Shown here in pieces: positions 1-11,800 of a stretch of DNA of 23,516 nucleotides. The stretch comes from Saccoglossus kowalevskii (lineage: Eukaryota > Hemichordata > Enteropneusta > Harrimaniidae). The position numbers and the translations under genes are program-made. Each line of letters begins with the position of its first letter. Position 1 is the first letter of the stretch. The notes beneath the pieces are model-generated. The model saw nothing but the letters and a program-made list of their open reading frames with translations. It searched no databases and was not told the DNA's origin. The stretch is from contig NW_003122409.1 in NCBI RefSeq assembly GCF_000003605.2, forward strand, positions 1,034,580 through 1,058,095, written 5' to 3'.

Positions 1-2460
1 TATTTGTAATTCGTTTTTTTTTCTATCCAATCATTGACAGAAATAACCGAAAAAGGAAAAAAACAGAAAAATGGTTTGGTTCAAGTGTAAGTCTGTGCGT
101 CAAATGAGGTGCATTTGTAAAATCTTTTCACACCCACCCGACAACCAACTGCTATGCAATACTACTGTCCGATTATCAATTTGTATTTAATGGTGAATGT
201 AGTCTGACGCCATGACCAATATTTATCAATTAAGTTTCAGTTGGGGGTAGGGGGGTTTGGAAAAAAACTAAAGGAATTAAGTTTTTTTATCCGACATCGA
301 TCATTTGACGTCGTCCCTTACGGGCAGTGTTCGCAGGATAACTATACAAGAAAATATGCTGCACAAGTTCCAAGGAGTCGTATAATTCAGGTTAAAATTT
401 TTTTTTTCTTCAATGTTTTCCACTAAAAAGAACAGCAAATTTTTTTATCTATGTTTTTCATCTAATACAGCATCCCTACCAATAATAAAAACAAACGTGA
501 AAATACTTTCATCACAAGAGGGCAGTGTCCTAAAGTAAATCAAGGTGTACATGTGACAGACAAGTGAAGTAAAAATCACCAATGCCACACATAAAGTGTG
601 GCTCATCACAATATGAATATGACACTTCTGAAAATATCAGCATATTTAAACATTTCAGCCTTCTGAACAAAAATTCACTATATCGTAATAAAACAGCTCC
701 CTAAATATCAGCCTTTAAAAAACATGAAATAAAATAAATTTACATGTACAGCCACTATTATTGCTTTTTAATTTTGTTCTAAAATAAACACTATAAACAC
801 ACATCTATGTAGCACAGCACACACAATACAAATGTACAAGGAATGCCAAAAAAAAAAAATACAGCAAACACTTTTTTAAAATAGTGTTTGTTTTTGTGTG
901 AAAAAGGAACAAATGAACATTGTAAATCAAACTGATTTGACAAAGATTTATATCAAAAACAGAACATGGGTAGAATCAGATAAAGCTTCATTTTAAAGAA
1001 CTTTTCTGAAATTCATATTTTCCCAGAATTACGGCAAGAATTTCAGAGATATCAGCAACACAGATTTCCATTTTTTTTAAAGACATACAGATATTAATCA
1101 AAGATAAAATTGTTCAAAATAAAGTAGGGTGGTAAGCAGGATAAGATTCATTATAACCTTTGTTTTTTTTATTCAATATTCTGCACTAATTGTCCATTTT
1201 GTGCAAAAGAACTACAAAATGACATCATTTTTCAGCCATATTCTTTAAATTTCTGAAAATACAAAATTAAAATATGAAAAAGAAGTCATGAATAAATCAT
1301 CCAATAATAACCAACCTTATATAAATTACTTCAGGTATTTATGTAAAATTACATTAAGTGCACCCTCTAGAGGTGACTTTGAGAGAATAGCCAGCATTTT
1401 ACACCATCTGGTTGTGAGTTTTGTTCTGTACTCTATTGTTGATTATTATTTTCAGGCAGTTACATGCTTCCTGGCACCTGGTTACATGCTTATTGGCACC
1501 CGGTTACATGCTTCCTGACACCCATATTGAAAACATGAATTTGCCATGAGCGAATGTTTTTAAACATGCAAAACTGTTATTGACTACCGGTAGTTAAAAT
1601 CACATGAATATTGTAAATCATTTTTAAAAAGCTGCATGCCATTTTAACCCCCTTTTCTCCCAAAATCGTGATGCAACATTTTGTACATTTTTTTTTATGC
1701 TTTCTTAATAGTTAATTTTGGACCGAATAGACATGATTTTCCATTGGCTGCAGATGAAAATGTTTGAAAAAATTATCTTGTAAAAAAGCATATTTGACTT
1801 TTTTTTCCAAAGGTGAATCAAGAAAATTTTAATTAACAGAACCTTAATTAGCCAAAATCTGTTATGCTCAATTAACAAAAAACAAATGATAGCTAAATTA
1901 GGTAAAATATCATGCATGTTAACATTATAGTATTATTAATTGGCACCTAGAGAAATATAAAACTTTTACTAAATCAAACTGATATTAAAGTACTGCAAAC
2001 AAACTAACTTTGTTTTATAGTTTACACAACTGATGTCTTCCAGTTGATCACAAAGGAATTTCAGTAAATTTCAGAGTTAGTATAAATCCGAGAAAATGGC
2101 GTAAATTAGTAAGATGCATCTAAATAATAACACATCCCAGCCATGGTGTTACCCATGGGTCCCACATAAGGTATTCAACAAGTGTGTAAACAATATAAAA
2201 AAAAAATGATTTTGCAATCTAGCATTCAGCATACCAATAAGACATGTGCCATAAGGTAAAAACCTAAATATATTTTCATTGTTCATCCAAAATAAAAATA
2301 CTTTCATTTACTGAAACAGTAAAATATCAACATGTTTATGCAAGAATGAATCTATATTCTTTAGTTGGATTCATTGCGATCAACTGGTGACAATTACATT
2401 TCAATAATTTCCTCTAAAAATAAAACAATTAAACACAAGGCAAGTATATTACAATAAATC
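1..2460. other. 3' flank or long 3'UTR of alpha-catenin; no gene seen
   Basis: AT-rich sequence with many homopolymer A or T runs and no open frame resembling a known protein on either strand. It could be partly distal 3'UTR of alpha-catenin or intergenic DNA. The only clear structure is a three-copy 22-bp tandem repeat at 1459-1524. Confidence 0.6.
1459..1524. repeat. 22-bp tandem repeat, three copies
   Basis: Three adjacent 22-bp units starting GTTACATGCTTCCTGGCACC at 1459, 1481 and 1503. Unit 2 has TATT in place of TCCT, and unit 3 has ACACCC in place of GCACC. The array is short and diverged at two to four positions per unit. Confidence 0.85.
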
Positions 2461-2592
2461 AGTTGTATAAATTTATTACACTATGCAATAATGGTGTATT
2501 TAGATAATTATTAGAAACTTACTAGTCTATATAAAAGCTATGAAAGATAATTTGGTTATCAGTAGTATAAATTTATTACACTATACAATAAT
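2461..2592 (-). promoter_or_regulatory. duplicated candidate polyadenylation signals, start of 3'UTR
   Basis: Below the stop codon at 2653 the minus strand carries AATAAA at about 2572-2577 and again at about 2472-2477. Both sit inside a 32-nt direct repeat (2561-2592 and 2461-2492, spaced exactly 100 bp, about 30 of 32 identical). If either is used, the 3'UTR would be only about 100-220 nt. Other AATAAA-like runs occur further down, so a longer 3'UTR is equally possible. Confidence 0.35.
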
Positions 2593-2652
2593 ATAATTCT
2601 TAGTTGAGGAGACTGTGCTGTATGGTAATAAGAATGGTATATAGCTGTTATA

Positions 2653-2823
2653 CTACACTGATGTGAAACTATCACTTCCTTTGAATTCACTAAGTTCTTG
2701 TACTGGGTTGATGTCTTTCTGTTTGGATGCTTTTCTCACTTTGGCTCTGAGTTCATCTGGATGTTCACGCTTCACCAGAGGTTTCTTGTCTGGTGCCTTC
2801 ATTTTCCACATGACAACAGGGGA
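2653..2823 (-). CDS. CTNNA: alpha-catenin terminal coding exon with stop
   Basis: A 171-nt terminal segment of 56 codons plus TAG (plus-strand cta at 2653-2655). It begins SPVVMWKMKAPDKKPLVKRE and includes RAKVRKASKQKDINPVQEL and SEFKGSDSFTSV. Vertebrate proteins end WKMKAPEKKPLVKRE...KKHVNPVQALSEFKAMDSI. The C-terminus is extended by three or four residues compared with vertebrates and ends TSV, which has the form of a class I PDZ-binding ligand (S/T-x-V); that reading is inference. The acceptor is tttgttgcag before TCCCCTGTT. It is too short and cross-framed to be seen from open frames alone. Confidence 0.95.
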   Translation of the reverse strand, partial: SPVVMWKMKAPDKKPLVKREHPDELRAKVRKASKQKDINPVQELSEFKGSDSFTSV

Positions 2824-5800
2824 CTGCAACAAACAAACATTTCAATGCATGGTAACTGGAGACTACATCAACCCAACAAACAATTCAAGTTGATACATGT
2901 ACAAAGGTAAAACATAATTGGACACATAGTGGACGTTGATTATTTTTTTTTTATTAGTTTATTTCAAAAAAACATCAGAAATCAGAACATGTCATCAATA
3001 ATTTCCAGAGGTGCTTGAGCTGATTTTAATCAAACTTGTTAATGACATCACTAACAGTGAAATTGAATTATTGGTGGCTATTTCGTGTTTCCCACAATTG
3101 GAGGTACTTCTTCTGTTATTTTTGGAATTTAATTTAACCAACTCAGTGATGGCAGGGAGTCGCTCAATTGCCAGGTGACTTGGTACCATCATTGTCTTCA
3201 AAAGAAGAATTAAAGGAGTGGTTTTTCATGGTAAGGCAGTTTAGAAATCAATTTATGCGAAATTGACCAAAAAAGATTACAAATTACTGTTGATATAGTC
3301 TCGGTTTTATTCAGTTTTTAGCCAAGTGAAAATTAGTACACTGTCTCTAACATTTAACTGATGGTGCGCCATAAAAATGGTTAACTGTTAACCTGACTTT
3401 AATAGTATGCTAAGATTTACCTGAAGCTGTGTACATTTTGTATATTATTACAATGTTGTTGTTGGCTGATATATCCTATGTATCTCACCTGCAGCTGAGT
3501 CTTATTAAGTTCACCTATAGCATTCATTTAGTATTTCATATAATGTGTCTCATTTAGGGGCTGTTCTTATGGTACATGGATTATAATAGTAGCAGCTCAG
3601 AGGGTGAATCCCCAAAAACAATTTCTCAGGTACGCCTGGACCAATTTTATTTAAACTTCACTGATGGTGGGTTACTAATGCAGGTCAATTTGTTTCACAA
3701 TCAGATTGCATTACCGACTGGTAGCCATATTGTTTCTATTTTCAAGAGCCCTTAGCCATACTGTAAAGGGGTTAATTATTCACTGGGTTTTAATTTTGCT
3801 TATTTCGCTGACTGGAAAATGTGCTAAATTAAAACCCAGTGAATATGTAAAATTTAGCATAGAACACATTATCTAAATGATAAAACCGTGAATTTAAAAC
3901 CCACTGAATATGCCTGAAATGGTAAATCAGCAAAATTTAAACCCAGTGAAAATTAGTCATTTTACAGTATATTGAATGTACCCTGACCGATTCTTTTTAA
4001 AGTTGGTACAAAGACCAAAATAACGGTATACAAACGCATGTTGATTTGTTGCATATCTCAAGCCATGCATTGGCCGATTAACTTGGCATGAACATCACAC
4101 ATATGGTTTTGAAACATGTCAGTTTGCTTTATGATTTGATTCAAAATGGCTGATTGGTGACCATGTTGGCTTTACTATTTCTCGGACATACTTTTACTGA
4201 TTTTGAAAAGAAAATTGTCCTCACACAGTTGGTAGCACATTATGCTGAATACATTTAGTATACATGTTTAATTGTTTACAATTCACACATTCACTGTTTG
4301 GTGACTAAAATAATAAAAAATAAAAATAGCTTTTCGTTATTAAAATAGTATCATCCCAAGTAAATAATGAAAGGATCTCTATCAAGAAACAAAAAACAAT
4401 TGGCAACACCAAAACTGATGTAGTGCACTACTACAGGCAAAGTATATATAATCTTTTGTTTTTCTCAAAAGACCAATCACAATCAGTCACTTACTTTTGC
4501 TTGTCCTTTCTGTCTTGCATACTTAGTAGATGCCACATATGATGCTTTTACTGTTTGTACAACAGCTGCCATTAAATTCTTAGCAGCTTGGATTAAAGAT
4601 GTTGCACTGTCGAGCTGTCAAAAAAAGGAAACTAATGAGAAAATACCAAAATATTGAAACAAGTTAAAACAGTTTAAATTATTATGTTACTTACTAGAAC
4701 AAAAATGTTTTTTTTTTTTTGATGCATTAACAAAAGAGACCCAGAAAAGATATTTATGTTTCTAGTCATCATACACATCTGTTAAAAATGTGTGATCGTA
4801 GCTTTTTTCAGAATTTAAAAAAAATTTTTTTTAATTTTCATGGAGAATTAAAATAAAATTATTATTTTTTTTGAAAATATTAAAAAAATTAAATAAAATG
4901 ATTTCAGGGTAACAGAATTAACCAGAAACATTTTTCTTTCCCGGGTTTAATAACTATAAATGTTTTTCACAAAAGTAATTTTATGTCTCAAAACTCTTGA
5001 CTAGTATATAACGGGTTTAAAAATGACAAATCATATATCGCTATGGTAATGGTTGCCATGGTAAAGATTTATAAATACTTAAAAGATATTTTTAGATCAC
5101 TCACAAGCAATGGAAGACTACACAAAATCTAAATTCAACAATAAGGGGAATCAAGAACTGCATGCAATTGAACTCTAACATGGAGGGGGGGTCAAAAGAA
5201 GATTAGTCTTCTTAATTTATGTTATGTTTTGCCTATTCTTATGTCACATGTGCAGCAAATAGAGCAGGATTAGATAAATTTGGAATGCGTACATTACAGA
5301 CGAACAGCGCTAATACAAACAGAGTAAGAAATGTGTGAACATAGTGCTGGTATATCTCTTAAAATATTCTCTGAATGTGACATTAAAATGAGCAATTTAC
5401 TGTCAAACTAATTTTCACATTTTTTGTGTATTTATACCAAATTTATTTCAAGATCATACCTGGGAGTCATATGAAACATATAAGTTTGATTCAAAATGGA
5501 AACATAACTTTTTAAGTGTCAAAGTTTCACCAAATAAACCACTACCATTTTTACTCCATATTTTCATCAAAAAGTGATCAAGCCAGTAGTCAATGACAAA
5601 TTATGTATATTTGGTAGAAAATTAATACCGGAAATATAGTAAAATACTTAAAAACAGTGCAAAATGTTGCATCAATTTTAGCGGGACAAATTATGGCACT
5701 TTATGGCAAATTATATACAATTGATCACTAAACTGAATGAAGCAGACAACATTGACAATTTCAACCAAACTGTTACTTTTCTTTTTTCGGTTGCAAACCC

Positions 5801-8800
5801 CAAGGATGTTTCTTGATAACATTTTTTTATTTTTTGTTTACGTATTGTTTTTCTGAATTAGATGTTTTCATATATAGTTAATCACATGATGTAAGGCTTA
5901 GTGAAAACGATTGTGAACTATGCTCCACAGTTTACGTGGGATCCTAATGCACGTGGACTTCTTGATTACTGGTAAAATGGCTGCAACATAAAAGTTGGAA
6001 TTCCATTCTAGTCTGAAAACTGACCAATAAAATTACATGGCACAGATATAATCCGATCTAATTATAGAATATATTGTGATGAGATTTATGTATAACATCA
6101 ATTAATATGAAGTAACAAAGGTTTTGAAGAACAGGTTATAATTTACTAGATGAACTTACATGCCCCTGTGTAGATCAACCTTCTCACCCCCAGATGTACT
6201 CATATTTTGGTATGATCTGATTGTTTTTCACCAGTGACAACAGAGATACTTAATATATGCAAGGAGCTTAATTTAAATGTTAGTATAAACCATGCATGCA
6301 CTCCATGTGTGTGAATAATTACTATTTTATAAAAGGGTGCAGACTGTCCAGCGTAGTAGGTTTATACCAAAATGCTAACCTTTCCACATCCAATTGCTGG
6401 AGGGTGGATTATAGGTCCACCCTGAGAAAACAACAGGATCATACCAATATTCAATACAGTACAGGGGGAGAAGGTTTAAAAAAGATGTGATGAAAAGTTA
6501 AACATGTTTATCACAAGCAGACAATGAATGCATGCAGTTTAACAGACAAAACTGAACAAGATATAAAAATAAAATCATGCAATGATGAAACAATAATGCA
6601 TAATACAGATGTATATAGCGTGCAGATAGTTGGCTGGTAATACTGGTAGTGTTGTATAGTTTTATGTCCTTGTCACACTGTCAGATTTGCTCAAGTTTTC
6701 AATAAATATTTCTCTCCCCATTTCACTCAAAATCAGTGTGAAATGGGTTGAATTCAGTGTTTGAGTTTTGAAAATAAAAAAAATCAATACAGTGCAAAAT
6801 TATATTCAATTCCAAATTAAATTATTATTTTCTGATACATTAGGATTTTATTAAAAAAAATAAAAAAAATAAATAAAAAATTATTTAATATAATCAGAAT
6901 GCTGTATCCAAATATTAGCAATATATAGAGTTATGCTAAAGCAAATTAAGGTTAATGCAAGAAATATTTTTTTTTGTAGCTCGTGAATGTTATCGTCATC
7001 ACATGCAAGGGCATATAAACTATACAAGCAGAATCACATGCTTTTCATGCATATCTTGGCAGTTGAAAAGATTTCCCAGCATGTTAGTATTCATAATACC
7101 GAGGGTATTTATATTTATTGCAATACATTTTATCTATAAACAATCACAAATTTAGTATTGTCTATTTCAATATATTGTAAGACTACCGTAAATATTAACA
7201 GATTGTACAAAAATATGATATTTTGAATTTCTCGCATGTTTCACCGAAATCTCTGCCGAATATTTTCATACTTCCATACATTGTGTATAGTAACCCTAAA
7301 GTAGTTTACCACTGATTGTAGAATATTTTATCTTTCGCCTATCTCAATTCATTGAGACATTTACTTTAACAGATATTCAACAGTTTCGAATTCTCTGGTC
7401 TATGTTTTCATATGTGAAAGGTAGTTGATATCACCATGGTCATTACGAATTTATAGTTTTACGAAGATCAGTTTTGCATCAAATCTGTTAAAATTACTCA
7501 TCTAGGTTAATTTTAGTACCACAAAGACTGCACAAAGGCGTACGGTTGTCGTATCCTGGATGATATGAAAATAGAAATCGCATATTATGTTCGAGAAATA
7601 TTACAAACTTTTTCTGTTATTCAAGTTATTCAGCTCTGTAATGCTTGAGAATTTTTTTTAAATGCAGCATGCACCAAACCATCTTACAAATGACTAGACA
7701 TAAAACAAACCGCTCTTTCATGGAATAAACCGTGGCATAAGTTCAGTAGTGTAATAAACCTGAAACTTGTTCAACACATGGCCTGCTGAAAGTTTCCATG
7801 GATACGAGTAGCCAAAAAATGGAAAAACAGACATCAGCGGTTGATGCGTTAAAACCTTATACAATAAGGTGGAGAACACATTGACAACTGCCAAGACACA
7901 AACATAACATGCAAATGATATCACTGTGTCCCTACATAGACAACACATGCACATGCAGTCCATATACAGACAACTTACTGCAGACACCACAAGTTCACCA
8001 CTAACACTCTGCACACCAGCTTTCACTTTACTACATATGTTCAACTGGTGACAATACAGAGCAATTCTCTGCAGGTAAGCTACAAGGTCATCTTTGGACT
8101 GTGAATGTGGACACAATTCGGCAATTTGCCGGGCCAGTTTGTCCAATTTCGAGCCCTGATCTGCAATTCTTCTTGCTGCGTGGATTACATCCATTGTCGT
8201 TTTCAAAGGACCACGACCTCTGCAACAAATTTAAATTTCATTTCAATCTATTAAAAATTAAACAAATAACACTAAAGACACAAGCATATTACAAGAATTG
8301 CAAATTATGCAGTATGATGGTTGTATTGGCCAACAACTTTGTGTCATTCTCATCATAACTTTATTATCATACATCTTTTCATATTTGTAAAACAGCACAA
8401 AATGACAGCGATTATTTTTTTTCACAAATATGCTTGCGTAATTGCGAAACACCCAAGGTAAACAAAGGATAGTATTAACTTGAATATCCTAATTGTGAGG
8501 CTCACACACATCATAATACAAAGAATATTTTATTTTGTTTTTACTCAATAAAAACACAATCACCATGGTTACCTTGTGAAGTCAGTCATTTCCATCATAA
8601 TCATACACATATTTTTGGCCAATATGATAATATCATTGCCGGAGTCATCCCACTGGTATATCACTTGTTGTTCAAGTCTTTCTTTTTCAAGTTCAAATTC
8701 TTCCACTTGCTGTGCAATCTGTTCTCTCTCTTCTTCAGTAAATTGTGCTAAAGATTTCCTACGTCAATAAATCACATCACACAGTGTCTTGAATGAGTTT

Positions 8801-11800
8801 ATAAATCACAGGGGGCATTACATGTGGCTGAAATGTATTACTTATTTACCGGTACACACAAATTGACCATTGACAGGCAGGGTACAATGGCTGCCCTAGC
8901 TTTAACCAACAAACGTCAAATTTATCACTTCACAAAACAAAACAAATTAACCGACAGGATAGTTTTCCATATTTTTCTCAAAAATTTTGATCCAGACCTG
9001 TAGGCAATGACAAATTATACCAATTTGGTCAAAAATTTACAGAAAAATTAACATATTATAGCAAAATATATAAAAATGTTGATTGGGAAACACAATTGAT
9101 GAAAAGTTTTTTATGATGGTTTTATCAATTATCTACTACTGGTTGCCATCTATAAAACAGCAATGAATAATTTCTACTTACATTGTACTCTCATGAGAAT
9201 ATTTTTAAATCATAAAATTTTGTATAAACAAAAATATATATTAACACATTGTCAACTTCACATGTGACCCATATCGAACACAACACATCATGGTGACCAC
9301 CACCCTTTAACAGTTTCTAATTCTGTTTATGGGTCTTGAGGAAAGAGCTGTTAAACCTGTGGCAATTTAACTTATTCTGCGGTAACATTGTGCATTCATA
9401 TTTTAGAATATTGTGGACTAAAATACATGTGGTTTTGGAAAAGAATAACACCAACTGTGTTGTTCATTGTACTAAACCTGAATGCTCCCCAATCGAGATT
9501 AATAACATAAATTGTAGTAGAGGATAAAAGGATTTAGAAACTGTGATATGTTTGTGGGAATGGTTACCAAAATAGTCTTTGAAGACAGCTCTATTACATT
9601 GGAAATATCAAGCAGATGAGCAAAATATCAAATATTGTGTAGGAAAACATTTCATAAAAGTAAGAGGAAAAAACTTAGGCAGAGGGTTCTCCGAACCCTG
9701 CGTATTCACATAGTTCATACTCATCATAGACTTCGGTCAGTCAAAATTACTATTTTGAACTGTAGGCATTAATCAGCGATTCTGTCGGTGAGGAGAGATA
9801 GAATCTAGGTCAGGGGAAGCCCCATGACCCCAAGATTCTCTTTCCCTTACGTCACAAACCACGTGACCGAGGCCATATGGCAGCGCCATAAACGGCTGTA
9901 CAATCACTCTGGTTCCTTTCTCTCCGTTTCAAGGACTTAGACCAACGCTATGGAAAGAGTGGGGTGGTTGGGGGGGACCCAGAGTCTATGGTGGGTATGA
10001 ACTATGTGAATAGGTGGGTTCGGAGAACCAACTGCCTAAGTTCACTACGTTCAATTACCCACCATAGACTCCGGTCAGTCAAAATGACTATTTTGAACTG
10101 TAGGCATAGTCAGGTGCCGATAGGTGGCGGGTTTTTCGAGCAAACAGAAAAATGATGAAAGTCTTTTCCCAGTCTGGGATGAAATACAATTATCAGTCAA
10201 CACCCTAAATAAGGCCTGCGCTGTCCCCGGAGCAAGAACCCAAAATGCTGCTACGGTGACAGGGTCGGTGTGCCAGAGAAAGCTAGACCCCAACCCAATT
10301 CTTAGGGGTAGTAAGCTTTCGAAGTAAAGACCGAAACAGTTCTGTATGAGGGCATAGGCGGGACCTGGGAGCTTCCAGGTGAGTGCCGAGACTGACTTAT
10401 TGTCTATGCGCAGGGACCATTGTGGTTGTTCTGGCTGGGTCAGCAAACCAAGGCTGACCTGCTACGACGGGACCCAACTTAAAGAGACCTTCCTCAATGG
10501 ATTCGGTGTCTGTTAGGTGGTAGTTGATAAAGACGTTCTGCATTCTCCAGAAGCCTACCCTCCGTGTGTGCTCGAGGGGGACACCTGACGCTAGCACTAG
10601 TGAGTTGGCAATCGCACAGACCTCATGCGCTCGTTCTTGGTGTCTCTGCAAGCTCTGTGTCGAGGAAGTTAAAGTATTATAGACCTCTAATACAGTCGCA
10701 GTAAACCACCTGGTTATGGAAGTTGGGGAGGCTGGCCCATCCTGCCTGCCTGGGCCGAAACACAAAGACATGTGCCTGGCACCCCGTCCCGAATCCTTAG
10801 TACGGTTGGTAGCAACTCCGTGCTCAAACCAGGCAGAGAAGTAATTCCTCCTGACCCTCCGGGCAGACAAAAATTTGACAGCCGGGGGATGACGATAGGG
10901 TGAGGATCGTGTCCTGGGATTTGGTTCTAGGCGAGAAACCCGATTCGTGTCTTTCGTACAACTTGATTGTCCATAACGACGGCCGAGAATGACAATGCCC
11001 CCAGCTTTGGTCGACGCCTACCTGAGGCGAGGGCCAGTAGGAAGACTATTTTCTGTGTCAAAAAATTTGAGTGGTGCTGATCAGAGAGGCTCAAAGGGGG
11101 GTCTGCTTAGAGCGGACAACACAGCCAACAAGTCCGAGTTGGGCGGTTCCCTTGTATGGGGTCTTGGCGTCTGGAGATAGTCTCCTAATAGTAGGACAAT
11201 CGGCTAGTCTTGTTCCTGTACGCTTTCAATGGTGGGGGACAAGGCTGACCTGTAGCCAACGATCGCTGCATAGGACAAACCCACTTCGTCAAACAGGTGG
11301 ACGAAGGAGCCTGCTACCTGGCCAATAGAGGGATGGTATGGATCAATCTCCCTTCTGCTACACCAATCAGTGTATGCTCGCAGCCTAGGAATGTAGGCTG
11401 CATTGGTGGAATCCCTGTTTGCCCTGGCCAGGACATTGGCAGCCTGCTCAGATAAAGCTTTCGTATGTACGGGTCTAATGAGAGCCTCTATGCGTGTAAG
11501 TGATACCCGCTGGGCTCGTTGGTAGTGCGCCGTCTGGTTAGGATGGCAGGTCCGGTAAGTCTGGAAGCACTACTGGTGTTTCGACTAGCATTTCCGACAG
11601 AAGTGGAAACTAGGCCTTGTTTGGCCAATTGAGTGCGACCAATAATAATATCATTATGCAGGTGTGCACCTGCCGAAGTTTTCTCCGGTGTCCGGTGAAC
11701 TTGTGGGAAGGGAGGAAAGGCATACATAACTGTGGGTCCACGGGGTTAGCAAAGCGACCCTGGCCCAGGGTCCTGGAGTCGGCAGGAGTGTTACGTACGT

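Noticed and set aside
4797-4905. Dense A/T run that might be a structured element
   Set aside because: Low-complexity sequence; its inverted symmetry is what any A-run next to a T-run gives.
7718-7978. Extension of the actin-binding-tail frame beyond 7979
   Set aside because: A perfect gtaagt donor lies at 7978-7973 and family homology stops there; the extension is intron read-through.
9182-9189. 8-nt microexon AGTACAAT with a perfect gtaagt donor that would repair the phase mismatch
   Set aside because: The acceptor (catgag) has no pyrimidine tract, and the resulting residues do not match the expected SAR/TAR motif, so it is noted only as a candidate.
9357-9376. 20-nt exon candidate ending CACAG that also has the required length
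   Set aside because: The donor gtttaa is poor and the encoded residues are unlike any family linker.
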